Assembly: GCA_002499455.1 (NCBI GenBank) | Contig: DALN01000087.1 | Location: 1 to 23,678, forward strand | Length of the DNA: 23,678 nt | Reading direction: 5' to 3' | From: Methanoculleus sp. UBA77 | Lineage (GTDB): Archaea > Halobacteriota > Methanomicrobia > Methanomicrobiales > Methanoculleaceae | Shown: piece after piece, positions 14,497-22,419 of the stretch | Numbering within the stretch: position 1 is the stretch's first letter | Layout: the number at the start of each line of letters is the position of its first letter | Program-made: the position numbers and the translations under genes | Notes under the pieces: model-generated | Told to the model about the DNA's origin: nothing | The model's input: the letters and a program-made list of their open reading frames with translations, nothing else | The model's database searches: none

Positions 14497-15675
14497 ATGG
14501 CGGTCGACTCGTTTCGCATCGATATCCCCGAACCGGTCCTCGACGACCTCCGCGAACGCCTCGCCCACACCCGCTTCCCGGACGAGGTCGAGGGCACGGG
14601 CTGGGACTACGGCACGAACCTGGGCTATATGGAAGAGCTCGTCGACTACTGGCTGAACCGGTTCGACTGGCGAGCCCGTGAGGAGGAACTGAACAGGTTC
14701 TCTCACTTCCGCACCGATATCGACGGCATCGGCATCCACTTCATCCACGAGCGGGCCAGGGGGCCGGACCCGCTCCCGCTCATCCTGACGCACGGGTGGC
14801 CAGACTCCTTTTACCGCTACCTCAACCTGATCCCGATGCTGACTGACCCGGCCCGGTTCGGCGGCGATCCGGCCGACTCGTTCGACGTGATCGTCCCGTC
14901 GATGCCCGGCTACGGGTTCTCCGACCGCCCGCACGAGCGGGGCATGACCTCGGAGCGGATCGCCGGCCTCTGGGCACGGTTGATGACCGACGTCCTCGGC
15001 TACGAGCGGTTCGCCGCAGGGGGCGGGGATATCGGGAGCGGGATCTCCCAGCTCCTGGCGCTCAGGCACCCCGATCGGGTCGTCGGCCTGCACCTCACCG
15101 ATCCCGGCTTCTTCTCCCTCGACGCCGGCATCCCCGACCTCTCGGAGAACGAGCGGAAGTACCTCGCTGCCATCCAGGAGTTGTGGATGCAGGAGGGCGC
15201 CTACAGCATGGTGCAGTCGACGAAGCCACAGACGCTCGCCTGCGGCCTCGCCGACTCTCCTGCGGGTCTTGCCGCCTGGATCGTCGAGAAGTTCCGGTCA
15301 TGGAGCGACTGCGGCGGCGATATCGAGCGGCGTTTCAGCAAGGACGAACTGCTCACGAACATCATGATCTACTGGGCGACGGAGACGATCGCATCGTCGG
15401 TCCGGCTCTACTACGAGAACGTGCACACCCTGCCGTTAGACTTCCTGAACGAGCACATCGACGTCCCGGTGGGGATGGCCGTCTTCCCGAAAGACTTCAT
15501 CCCGCCTCCCCGCGAATGGGTGGAGCGGAGGCTGAACGTCGAGCGCTGGACGGAGATGCCGCGGGGCGGCCACTTCACTGCGATGGAGGAGCCGGAACTG
15601 CTGGCGGAGGAGATCCGGGCGTTCTTCCGTCCGTTGAGGACGGAGCACCGGAAGGCCCTGGAGGTGTCGGGATGA
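14497..15675 (+). CDS. Epoxide-hydrolase-like alpha/beta hydrolase
   Basis: The 392-residue protein has an N-terminal EHN domain (about 4-110, with FPDEVEGTGWDYG) and an alpha/beta hydrolase core. Visible core motifs are HGWPDSFYRYL (99-109, oxyanion side), PSMPGYGFSDRP (134-145), nucleophile D178 in AGGGDIGSG, a probable acid D333 (FPKDF) and H359 in RGGHFTAME. The SSVRLYYEN segment (300-308) resembles the tyrosine-bearing lid of microsomal epoxide hydrolases. It should be a cytoplasmic hydrolase that opens an epoxide or a similar substrate; the natural substrate is unknown. The last bases overlap the start of a second copy (ATGA). It is unexpected in a hydrogenotrophic methanogen and may be acquired. 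Confidence 0.93.
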   Translation: MAVDSFRIDIPEPVLDDLRERLAHTRFPDEVEGTGWDYGTNLGYMEELVDYWLNRFDWRAREEELNRFSHFRTDIDGIGIHFIHERARGPDPLPLILTHGWPDSFYRYLNLIPMLTDPARFGGDPADSFDVIVPSMPGYGFSDRPHERGMTSERIAGLWARLMTDVLGYERFAAGGGDIGSGISQLLALRHPDRVVGLHLTDPGFFSLDAGIPDLSENERKYLAAIQELWMQEGAYSMVQSTKPQTLACGLADSPAGLAAWIVEKFRSWSDCGGDIERRFSKDELLTNIMIYWATETIASSVRLYYENVHTLPLDFLNEHIDVPVGMAVFPKDFIPPPREWVERRLNVERWTEMPRGGHFTAMEEPELLAEEIRAFFRPLRTEHRKALEVSG

Positions 15676-16832
15676 CGGTGCGGCCGTTTGCCATCAATGT
15701 CCCGGAGGAGACGCTCGACGACCTCCGCTCCCGCCTCGCCCGCACCCGCTTCCCGGACGCGGTCAGGGGTGCGGGCTGGGACTACGGCACGGATCCCGAC
15801 TACATGCGGGAACTGGTCGATCACTGGCTGAACCGGTTCGACTGGCGGGCCCGCGAAGCCGAGTTGAACCGATTCCGCCACTACACCGCTGATATCGATG
15901 GCAGGGAGATCCGGTTCATCCACGAACGTGGGAGAGGCCCGGACCCGATGCCGCTCATCCTCTTCCACGGCTGGCCGGACTCGATCTGCCGGTACCTCAA
16001 ACTGATCCCGATGCTGACCGATCCCGCCCGGTTCGGCGGCGATCCGGCTGACTCGTTCGACGTCGTCGTCCCCTCGCTGATCGGCGATCCCGGCATGTCG
16101 CGATCGGACACTGAGCGGCCGCTCGCAACGATCGCGGAGCTGGCGCATCGGCTGATGACCGAAGACCTCGGCTACCGCCGCTACGGCGCCGGCGGCGGGG
16201 ACGGGGGGAGCCCGCTCTCGCAGATCCTCGGCGTCCGCCACCCGGATTCGATCATCGGCCTCCACCTCACCGACATCGGCTTTGCCATATTGATGGCGGA
16301 CTTCCCGGACCTCTCCGCTGCGGAGCGGGAGTACCTCGCGAGATCGCAGGCGTGGGGTCTCTCCGAAGGCGCGTATGCGGTGCTCCAGGGCACGAAACCG
16401 CAGACGCTCGCCTACGGGCTCGCCGACTCTCCCGCCGGCTACGCCGCCTGGATCATCGAGAAGTTCCGCACCTGGAGCGACTGCGACGGCGACCTGGAGA
16501 CGGTCTATACGAAGGACGAACTGCTGACGAACGTCATGCTCTACTGGACGGGTGGCCCTTCGGTCAGGGCTGTCAGTTACCGCGAGGAGTGGGTCTCCCC
16601 CTCGCTTGCGCCAGATCAGCGGGTCGACGTCCCGGTGGGACTCGCCCTCCCCCCGAAGGATATCGACCCCCTTCCGCCCCGGGAGTATGCGGAGCGCAAC
16701 TTAAAGGATATCCGGCGGTGGACGGTGCTCGAGCGTGGCGGCCACTTCGCGCCGATGGAGGTCCCGGATCTGATGGCCCGGGAGATCCGGGCGTTCTTCC
16801 GCCCGCTCCGGGATCTCCCGGCGTCTGCCTGA
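15672..16832 (+). CDS. Second epoxide-hydrolase-like protein, diverged tandem copy
   Basis: This 386-residue protein aligns with the previous one over its full length and shares long near-identical blocks (GWDYGTDPDYMREL, LIPMLTDPARFGGDPADSFDV). It keeps the nucleophile D177 (AGGGDGGSP), H358 (ERGGHFAPME) and HGWP (99-102). The PGYGFS block is replaced by LIGDPGMS, the HGWPDSFY tyrosine by Cys, and the SSVRLYYEN lid by RAVSYREEW. It may therefore have a different substrate or reduced epoxide hydrolysis. The ATG at 15672 overlaps the first gene's TGA by four bases (ATGA), so translation is coupled. A much longer frame opens upstream at 15183 but lies antiphase within the first copy; this start gives the family N-terminus. 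Confidence 0.9.
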   Translation: MTVRPFAINVPEETLDDLRSRLARTRFPDAVRGAGWDYGTDPDYMRELVDHWLNRFDWRAREAELNRFRHYTADIDGREIRFIHERGRGPDPMPLILFHGWPDSICRYLKLIPMLTDPARFGGDPADSFDVVVPSLIGDPGMSRSDTERPLATIAELAHRLMTEDLGYRRYGAGGGDGGSPLSQILGVRHPDSIIGLHLTDIGFAILMADFPDLSAAEREYLARSQAWGLSEGAYAVLQGTKPQTLAYGLADSPAGYAAWIIEKFRTWSDCDGDLETVYTKDELLTNVMLYWTGGPSVRAVSYREEWVSPSLAPDQRVDVPVGLALPPKDIDPLPPREYAERNLKDIRRWTVLERGGHFAPMEVPDLMAREIRAFFRPLRDLPASA

Positions 16833-16926
16833 CGGGCATGGGGGTTCAGCGCCGGCGGGCGTACCGGAGCCTCCGCTCTTCAGCGCTCGCACACCCTCAT
16901 CGAAAAGTCTTGTTCGTCCGGCAGGG

Positions 16927-17097
16927 TTACTTAGCCCAGGGGGACCGACCCGATACCAGGAGCCTCTCCGACCCGCGCCCCTGCGTCTCTGTTGCCGCCC
17001 GGCACTCGGCGCTACAGAAAGGCACGCCTTCGCGCGTGTTTCGCTCTTCCACCAGGAATGCGCGCCCGCAGTGTCCGCAATAAACCGTCTCAGGCAT
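16927..17097 (-). CDS. Small zinc-finger protein
   Basis: A 56-residue minus-strand protein with two knuckles, CGHC (7-10) and CSAEC (28-32), spaced as in small treble-clef or zinc-ribbon proteins. The C-terminal third is basic and probably unstructured. Support for a real gene: a BRE/TATA element GAAAAGTTTATCG on the minus strand (about 17133-17145), the strong ribosome site GAGGTGAGGT just before the ATG at 17097, and a start codon at the right distance. It may bind nucleic acid or a protein; no named family is recognised. It is convergent with the second epoxide-hydrolase gene. Confidence 0.8.
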   Translation of the reverse strand: MPETVYCGHCGRAFLVEERNTREGVPFCSAECRAATETQGRGSERLLVSGRSPWAK

Positions 17098-17532
17098 ATG
17101 ACCTCACCTCGAGGTAGAGAGGGTATGCCTGACGATAAACTTTTCTAGACACCTCAGAAGACTGCTTTTAGGGATCCGGTCTCAGACGTTCTCCTGATGG
17201 GCCCGGAGACGGCGCCGTGAGGGTTGGCTGAACTGCAGCAGCCGGATCCGGCGGAGCCATCCCGCCACCGGCACGAAACCAAACCTTCCTAACCCCGGGG
17301 ACCAAATTCCATTCATCGACGGGGATGGTTGAGGTGCCGAGGCTGGTACTGATCGACGTGGAGACCGGGACCCGGGTCCGGCACCGGATCCGGAGCATAA
17401 AGCCAGGCCTTAAAGCAGCAGGAGTGGTACGAGACGGTGCTCGGGCGGCGCGTCCGGATCGAGAAGGTGTTTGAGCGGTAGCGCTGCTCCGGGCGGGAAA
17501 GACTGATACTCCCGACCGGCGCACCTGATACC
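17098..17532. other. Gap of about 435 bases around the frameshifted frame
   Basis: Apart from the zinc-finger promoter at its left end (about 17133-17145) and the possible broken gene at 17325-17481, nothing convincing is seen. Minus-strand frames here are composed of Arg/Pro-rich shadow sequence and are not supported. The stretch before the next gene contains no clear TATA box apart from weak T-rich sequence near 17284-17292. Confidence 0.45.
17325..17481 (+). pseudogene. Short reading frame, apparently frameshifted
   Basis: From the ATG at 17325 the frame reads MVEVPRLVLIDVETGTRVRHR, then loses coherence near 17400 and stops at 17474. In the +1 frame the continuation from 17413 reads KQQEWYETVLGRRVRIEKVFER and ends at 17481 with TAG. 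Joined, the two halves make a plausible basic protein of about 50 residues. Either a single-base change has broken the gene, or the sequence has an error near 17395-17415, or a frameshift is used. The first two are more likely. No family is recognised. Confidence 0.45.
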
Positions 17533-17940
17533 ATGCGCGGAGAGGCGACGGAACCGGTCTCGATCAGGGAGGCTATTGCGGCCGCGGAGGTCTCTCGCCG
17601 GGAGCGAAAGAAGTACCCGGCAATAGCCGCAGGGCTCTCGCTCGTCTTCAACGGCCTCGGCCAGGCCTACAACGGGCAGTTCGTACGGGGCGTTCTGGTG
17701 CTGCTCGGGAGCCTCCTCGGTCTCTTTCTCCTGATCGTGCCGGGCGTGGCGGTCTGGCTCTGGGGCGTCTACGATGCCTACCGGACGGCGAAGGGAATGA
17801 ACGAGGGCCTCGTCCCCTACCGGGAGACGAGCCCGCTCATGATCGTCGCGTTCGTGGTCGTCTGGGCGGTGACGATCTTCCTGCTCTCGGCGGCGTCGGC
17901 GATGCTGCTCGTCATGCTGGGGCAGCAGGGGATGGTGTAG
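17533..17940 (+). CDS. TM2-like membrane protein
   Basis: The 135-residue protein has an N-terminal cytoplasmic stretch of about 28 charged residues (MRGEATEPVSIREAIAAAEV), a hairpin of hydrophobic helices with the motif GLGQAYNGQFVRG, then VWLWGVYDAYRTAKGMN and a last pair of helices (about 100-134). The G-x-GQ-x-YNGQ signature and following Asp-Ala-Tyr resemble the TM2/DUF5683-like small membrane family of archaea and bacteria, whose role is unknown. The next gene starts 3 bases after its stop, so the two are probably translated from one transcript. Confidence 0.72.
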   Translation: MRGEATEPVSIREAIAAAEVSRRERKKYPAIAAGLSLVFNGLGQAYNGQFVRGVLVLLGSLLGLFLLIVPGVAVWLWGVYDAYRTAKGMNEGLVPYRETSPLMIVAFVVVWAVTIFLLSAASAMLLVMLGQQGMV

Positions 17941-17943
17941 GCA

Positions 17944-18453
17944 GTGCGACGAAAGGAGAAAGAGATCGCCGACCCGGCGCTGCTCGCCGCGGTCCTTCGT
18001 GAGGCGTTCGTCTGCCGGCTCGGCCTTGCAGATGGGGACCGGCCTTACGTGGTGCCGGTGAACTTCGTCTACTCCGGCGGATGCCTCTACCTGCACTCTG
18101 CATGCGAGGGAAGGAAGATCGATATCCTGAAGCGGAACAACCGGGTCTGCTTCGAGGCCGAGGCCGGCGTGGAACTCGTGCGGAGCGAGAGGGCGTGTGA
18201 TTTCGGGGCCCGGTACGTCTCCGTCATCGGCACCGGCACCGCGTCGTTTGTAGCGGACCTCGCGGAGAAGAGCCGGGTCTTCGACCTCTTCATGGCGAAG
18301 TACGCCGGAGGCGGAGAGTGGTCCTACCCAGGGGCGGCGCTCCGTGCGGTGGCCGTGATCCGCGTCGACGTCGAGACGCTGACCGGGAAAGCGTCCGGCT
18401 ATACCGGAGCGGAGGTTCGCCGGCTGCTTGCCGGGGACGCGGAGGGTTCGTGA
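17944..18453 (+). CDS. PPOX/NimA-type flavin-binding protein
   Basis: The 169-residue protein has the split-barrel of the pyridoxamine 5'-phosphate oxidase-like group: a start of the form DPALLAAVLREAFVCRLGLADGDRPYVVPVNFVYSGGCLYLHSA, then a central GRKIDILKRNNRVCFEAE and a later RYVSVIGTGTA strand. Members bind FMN or F420 and reduce small molecules or shield the cell from toxic compounds; whether this one uses F420 cannot be told. The GTG start at 17944 is 3 bases after the membrane-protein stop, which implies coupled translation. No active-site residues can be assigned. Confidence 0.85.
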   Translation: MRRKEKEIADPALLAAVLREAFVCRLGLADGDRPYVVPVNFVYSGGCLYLHSACEGRKIDILKRNNRVCFEAEAGVELVRSERACDFGARYVSVIGTGTASFVADLAEKSRVFDLFMAKYAGGGEWSYPGAALRAVAVIRVDVETLTGKASGYTGAEVRRLLAGDAEGS

Positions 18454-18615
18454 ACCGGAGATGGGGTCCGGCCTGTTCCTCCTCGATGATTCCGGCACGA
18501 GTCTCTCCCCTCCGTCGCACCGTGCAGCGCCTCAATAGACTCCCGGACACCCGTTCTTCAGACTTGTTAGCACAATAAGAAACATTCATATTACCCGATC
18601 GACAACAGAAAACCC
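18454..18615. promoter_or_regulatory. Gap with probable promoter of the uptake operon
   Basis: In this 162-base gap a TATA-like CATATTACC (about 18588-18596) lies about 20-28 bases before the ATG at 18616, so the leader should be very short. T-rich and inverted sequence around 18540-18570 may end the preceding unit. No other gene is seen. Confidence 0.45.
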
Positions 18616-19131
18616 ATGTTGAGCATCCCGGCAAACCGCCTCTTCTGCATCGCCCTCCTGCTCCTGGTCGTTCCGGCAGCCGCAACCGGCGCACCGGTCA
18701 CCCGGACGCTCTCCACGGCCGAGCCCGGGGCCGGCGAGGTCTTCACCGTCTCGCTCTCGATCGACGGGGTGGCCCTCGGCGCGGTGGTCGAGACCCTGCC
18801 CCCCGGCTACACCTTCGTCGGGACCGACCACCCCGAAGACCGGGTCCTCGTCAGGGGGCAGCAGGCCGGGTTTGCCGTGATGAACGATACCCGGATCACC
18901 TACTCTGTCCGGGCCCCCGTCTCCGGGAGCGGGGCAGCAATCACCGGAACGTGGGAGGACTTCCTCTCCGGTGCCGAAGGCGTCGTCGCGGCGGACGGCA
19001 TCGAGACGGCGGCGGAGAGCGGCGGGGCGGACTCCGCCCACCCGGCGGCACAGGCAGCCGCCTCACCGTTTGCGGTCCTCGCGGCGGTTGCCGGTCTCCT
19101 CATCGCTGCGGGCCGGGGTGGTCGGCGATGA
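18616..19131 (+). CDS. Secreted surface-anchored protein with a C-terminal membrane helix
   Basis: The 171-residue protein starts with a signal peptide (NRLFCIALLLLVVPAAATGA, residues 7-26). It then has a beta-rich domain (VTRTLSTAEPGAGEVFTVSLSIDG, ETLPPGYTFVGTDHPEDRVLV, RITYSVRAP) typical of surface-layer-type archaeal proteins. A Ser/Ala/Gly-rich stalk and a single C-terminal hydrophobic helix (about 152-166), followed by Arg, complete it. It is likely an extracytoplasmic domain held in the membrane. The ATG start of the next gene overlaps its stop (ATGA). Being first in an ABC uptake operon, it may hold or guide the binding protein to the cell surface; that is inference. Confidence 0.75.
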   Translation: MLSIPANRLFCIALLLLVVPAAATGAPVTRTLSTAEPGAGEVFTVSLSIDGVALGAVVETLPPGYTFVGTDHPEDRVLVRGQQAGFAVMNDTRITYSVRAPVSGSGAAITGTWEDFLSGAEGVVAADGIETAAESGGADSAHPAAQAAASPFAVLAAVAGLLIAAGRGGRR

Positions 19132-20342
19132 GGCTCTGGCCCCTTCTTGCCCTCGTCCTCCTGCTGATTGCCGCCGTCCCGGTCTCGGCGGCGGAGGGTA
19201 TCCCCGGCGATGCCGACGGCGACGGGGTGCTCACCCGTGCCGAGTATACGTCGGCGGTGCTCGCCTACATCGATGCGGCCTCGATGGGCGGGACCGGGGG
19301 GATCGACCGGACCGATATCCAGGACGCCGCCTGGGTCTACACCCACTGGGACGGCCGGCCGTGCGAGATCACCGACTCGACCGGGAGGACGGTGACGCTC
19401 TACCGCCCCCTGCGCCGGGTGGTGACCTTCACCGGCGAGGCTCTCGAGACCCTGCGCTCGGTCGGGTTTGACATGGACAGGGTCGTCGCCGTCGACAAAT
19501 ACAGCCACGAGAAGAAGACCTTCTTCCCGGAGTGCCGGGATAAGGCCAACGTCGGGTCGATCTGGTCTCCCGACATGGAGCAGGTCCTCTCTGTCCGGCC
19601 GGACGCCGTCATCCTCTACGCGACGATCAGCACCGCGGCGTGCGACGATATCCAGAGACGGCTCGAGGCGAGCAGCCCCGGCATCCGGGTCCTCCGGTTC
19701 GACTGCTTCAAGCCCGCCACCTACGCGGGCGAGATCCGGGCGATCGCCGCGATCGCCGGCCGTGAGGAGCGGGGCGAAGCGTTCGCGTCCTTCTACGAGT
19801 CGACGATGGACCGGATCCGCGACGGCACGGCCGGTATCCCGGACGATGAGAAGACCCGGGTCTACTTCGAGTACTGGTTCGACTACACGACCGTTGCCGC
19901 CAGTGCCGGCTACAACGAGAAGACCGAACTCGCCGGAGGGCTGAACCCCTTCGCCACCGGGACCGCCGAGTACCCCGTCGTCGACCCCGAGGCGATCCTG
20001 GTCGCGGACCCGGAGGTCGTCGTCAAACTGGCCGGGCAGGGCCTGGCCGTCGGGGGGTATGCCGGGCACGACATCGCGGCGCTCGATGCCATCCGGGCGG
20101 GCATGCTCGACCGGCCCGGCTGGTCGAGGATCTCCGCGGTGAAGGACGACCGCGTCCACGTCATCCACTCCGACATCCTCGGCGGCGCCCAGCACTTCAT
20201 CGGGACGGCCTACCTCGCGAAGTGGTTCTATCCCGACCTGTTCGCCGACCTCGACCCGCATGCCGTCCACCAGCGCTACCTCAGCGAGTTCCAGGGGATC
20301 GACTTCGACCTCGCGTCCCGGGGAACGTTCGTCTACCCGTGA
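19128..20342 (+). CDS. ABC transporter substrate-binding protein with EF-hand/dockerin-like N-terminal segment
   Basis: The 404-residue protein has a signal peptide (about 1-22, no lipobox seen). An EF-hand loop DADGDGVLTRAE (28-39) with a second, weaker acidic half-site (GGIDRTDIQDAA, about 57-68) follows. The remainder, about 80-400, is a FecB/BtuF-type periplasmic-binding fold with the opening RVVTFTGEALETLRSVG and the closing YLAKWFYPDLFADLDP. The calcium loop resembles dockerin repeats, which bind cohesins. The substrate could be cobalamin, a haem or an iron chelate; the sequence does not say. It overlaps the preceding gene by ATGA and precedes the permease gene by 11 bases. Confidence 0.9.
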   Translation: MRLWPLLALVLLLIAAVPVSAAEGIPGDADGDGVLTRAEYTSAVLAYIDAASMGGTGGIDRTDIQDAAWVYTHWDGRPCEITDSTGRTVTLYRPLRRVVTFTGEALETLRSVGFDMDRVVAVDKYSHEKKTFFPECRDKANVGSIWSPDMEQVLSVRPDAVILYATISTAACDDIQRRLEASSPGIRVLRFDCFKPATYAGEIRAIAAIAGREERGEAFASFYESTMDRIRDGTAGIPDDEKTRVYFEYWFDYTTVAASAGYNEKTELAGGLNPFATGTAEYPVVDPEAILVADPEVVVKLAGQGLAVGGYAGHDIAALDAIRAGMLDRPGWSRISAVKDDRVHVIHSDILGGAQHFIGTAYLAKWFYPDLFADLDPHAVHQRYLSEFQGIDFDLASRGTFVYP

Positions 20343-20353
20343 CCGGTGCAGCG

Positions 20354-21406
20354 ATGGAACAGAACGTCGTCATCCAGGAGGGATATAGCCGGCTGAAGAA
20401 GACCCGGGCCCTCTTCATCGGCGGCCTCCTCGCTGCCCTCGTCATCCTCATCGGCTTCGCGGTCACGCTCGGCTCGGCCGATTTCACCGTGGGCGAGTCC
20501 TACCTCGCGATCCTTGCCGGGCTCTTCCCCGGCACCTTCACCGCCCCGGAGATGGCCGGGATCATCGTCTGGGACTACCGGCTCCACCGGGTGCTCTTTG
20601 CAGTCTGTGCCGGGTTCGGGCTCGCGGTGGCGGGCTCCGTCATGCAGGGGATCCTCCGAAACCCGCTCGCGAGCCCGTTCACCCTCGGGATCGCGTCCGC
20701 GGCCACCACCGGCGCCTCGATCGCGATCGTCCTCGGCGCCGGGGTCGTCGGCGGGGACCTCCTCGTCATCGGCAATGCCTTCCTCTTCGCCCTGCTTGCC
20801 GCGCTTGCCATCTACGGGATGGCCCGCTACCGGGGGATCGGGTCCGAGACGATGGTCCTTGCCGGCATCGCCGTCATGTACCTCTTCTCGGCGGTGACGT
20901 CGCTCCTCCAGTACGTCGGCAGCGCCGAACAGCTCCGGGCGGTGGTCTTCTGGACGTTCGGCTCGGTCGACAAGTCCACCTGGCCCAAACTCGGCATCGT
21001 CAGCCTCGTCCTCGCCTGCACCGTCCCCTACCTCCTTTACCGCGCCTGGGACCTCAACGCCCTCGCTGAGGGAGACGAGGTGGCGGCCGGTCTCGGGGTG
21101 CCCGTGGAGCGCTCGATGATCCTCTTCATGATGATCGCCTCCCTGATCACCGCGGTGATCATCTGCTTCACCGGAACGATCGGGTTCATCGGGCTCGTCG
21201 CCCCCCACATCGCCCGGATGGCCATCGGCGGGGACTTCCGCACGCTCCTCCCCGCCTCCGGCCTCGTGGGGGCGCTCCTCCTTCTTGCCGCCGACAGCAT
21301 CGCCCGGAGTGTCCTTGCGCCGCAGATCCTCCCCGTCGGTATCGTGACTGCGTTCCTCGGCGTCCCATTCTTCATCTACCTCTTTCTCCGGCGGAGGAAT
21401 GCCTGA
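20354..21406 (+). CDS. FecCD/BtuC-family ABC transporter permease
   Basis: The 350-residue protein is highly hydrophobic, with about ten helices in the pattern of FecC/FecD and BtuC. Conserved landmarks are VWDYRLHRVLFAVCAGFGLAVAGSVMQGILRNPLASP, the start of the permease core, and TGTIGFIGLVAPHIARM, a typical coupling-loop and helix segment of this family. It forms the channel of the uptake system with the ATPase next to it. The ATG at 20354 was chosen over the upstream open frame because it gives a normal N-terminus (MEQNVVIQEGYSRLKKTRA) right after the binding-protein gene; the longer frame lies antiphase within that gene. It shares TGATG with the ATPase start. Confidence 0.93.
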   Translation: MEQNVVIQEGYSRLKKTRALFIGGLLAALVILIGFAVTLGSADFTVGESYLAILAGLFPGTFTAPEMAGIIVWDYRLHRVLFAVCAGFGLAVAGSVMQGILRNPLASPFTLGIASAATTGASIAIVLGAGVVGGDLLVIGNAFLFALLAALAIYGMARYRGIGSETMVLAGIAVMYLFSAVTSLLQYVGSAEQLRAVVFWTFGSVDKSTWPKLGIVSLVLACTVPYLLYRAWDLNALAEGDEVAAGLGVPVERSMILFMMIASLITAVIICFTGTIGFIGLVAPHIARMAIGGDFRTLLPASGLVGALLLLAADSIARSVLAPQILPVGIVTAFLGVPFFIYLFLRRRNA

Positions 21407-22197
21407 TGCCGGCGCGGCTCGTTGTCGACGGCCTCTCGTTTGCCTACCGCGACCGGGAGGTGCTCAGGGGGGTCACGTTTGAGGTCGCCGCCGGCGAAGT
21501 CCTCGGCCTCGTCGGGCCGAACGGGTGCGGGAAGACGACCCTCATCCGGTGCGTCGACGGCATGCTCACCCCCCGCGGGGGGAGAGTGCTCCTCTCCGGC
21601 CGTGAGGTCCGCACGATGCACCGCCGCGAGGTCGCCCGGGCGATGGCCTACGTGCCGCAGTCGGTGGGGAACCAGACATCGTCGACGGTCTTTGAGACGG
21701 TCCTGATGGGGCGACGCCCCTACCTGAACTGGACGGTGAGCCCGGAGGACGAAGAGAAGGTGGCCGAAGCGCTCGACCTCCTCGACCTCCGGGACCTCGC
21801 GCTCCGGCAGGTCGGCGAACTCTCCGGCGGAGAGCGCCAGCGGGTGATGATCGCCCGGGCGGTCGTGCAGGAGACCGGGGTGATCCTCCTCGACGAACCG
21901 ACGAGCAACCTGGACGTCTGCCACCAGATGGCGGTGATGGAGGTCCTCTCCGGGCTTGCCGAGGAGCGGGGGATTGCCGTCGTGCTCGCGCTCCACGACC
22001 TGAATCTCGCCGCGACCTACTGCCACCGCCTCCTCGTCATGAAGGCGGGGTCGGTCTACGGCTACGGGGCGCCGGCGGAGGTCCTCAACGAGGAGATGCT
22101 TGAGCGCGTCTACGGTATCCAGGCTGTCATCAAACGGGATCTCGCGGCCCCCTACGTGGTCCCGGTCCGGTCGGGAAGGCTGCAGGGAGGGGCGTAA
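21406..22197 (+). CDS. ABC transporter ATPase (FecE/BtuD type)
   Basis: The 263-residue ATPase of the uptake system shows all nucleotide-binding motifs: Walker A GPNGCGKT (37-44), Q-loop Q85, the ABC signature LSGGE (139-143), Walker B ILLDEP (160-165) and the switch His H197 (ALHDLN). It drives import by the binding protein and FecCD permease upstream. The ATG at 21406 shares one base with the permease stop (TGATG), so translation is coupled. A T-rich CTTCTTTTGATTT (about 22228-22240) follows and probably ends the operon. Confidence 0.95.
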   Translation: MPARLVVDGLSFAYRDREVLRGVTFEVAAGEVLGLVGPNGCGKTTLIRCVDGMLTPRGGRVLLSGREVRTMHRREVARAMAYVPQSVGNQTSSTVFETVLMGRRPYLNWTVSPEDEEKVAEALDLLDLRDLALRQVGELSGGERQRVMIARAVVQETGVILLDEPTSNLDVCHQMAVMEVLSGLAEERGIAVVLALHDLNLAATYCHRLLVMKAGSVYGYGAPAEVLNEEMLERVYGIQAVIKRDLAAPYVVPVRSGRLQGGA

Positions 22198-22419
22198 GGG
22201 CCCCCTCATCCCCTGAGAATAGCCGGCGCTTCTTTTGATTTGACCGGGTGCAGCTCTCTGTAGCCGGGATCGCTCCAGGGAAGACTGGGTTTCATGAGGA
22301 CGGCGACCCCGATGCCGGGGCAGACAGGGCTCCCCGCACGGTATCCCCGACGACGGGGAGGCAGGCCAGGAGCCTGCCGAAAAAAAGGTGGTTGCGCCCG
22401 GGCTGCCCGTTGTTCCGGG
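22198..22419. terminator. Convergent gap with terminators on both strands
   Basis: Between the ABC operon (plus) and the PRC-barrel gene (minus), a T-rich run at about 22228-22240 can end the plus-strand transcript. On the minus strand the T7 run (complement of 22380-22386) lies just downstream of the PRC gene and is followed by a GGCAGG/CCTGCC stem. No gene is seen. Confidence 0.5.

Noticed and set aside
18900..20270. 456-codon minus-strand frame across the binding-protein gene
   Set aside because: Antisense shadow of a gene with signal peptide and binding fold; Arg/Gly/Asp-rich.
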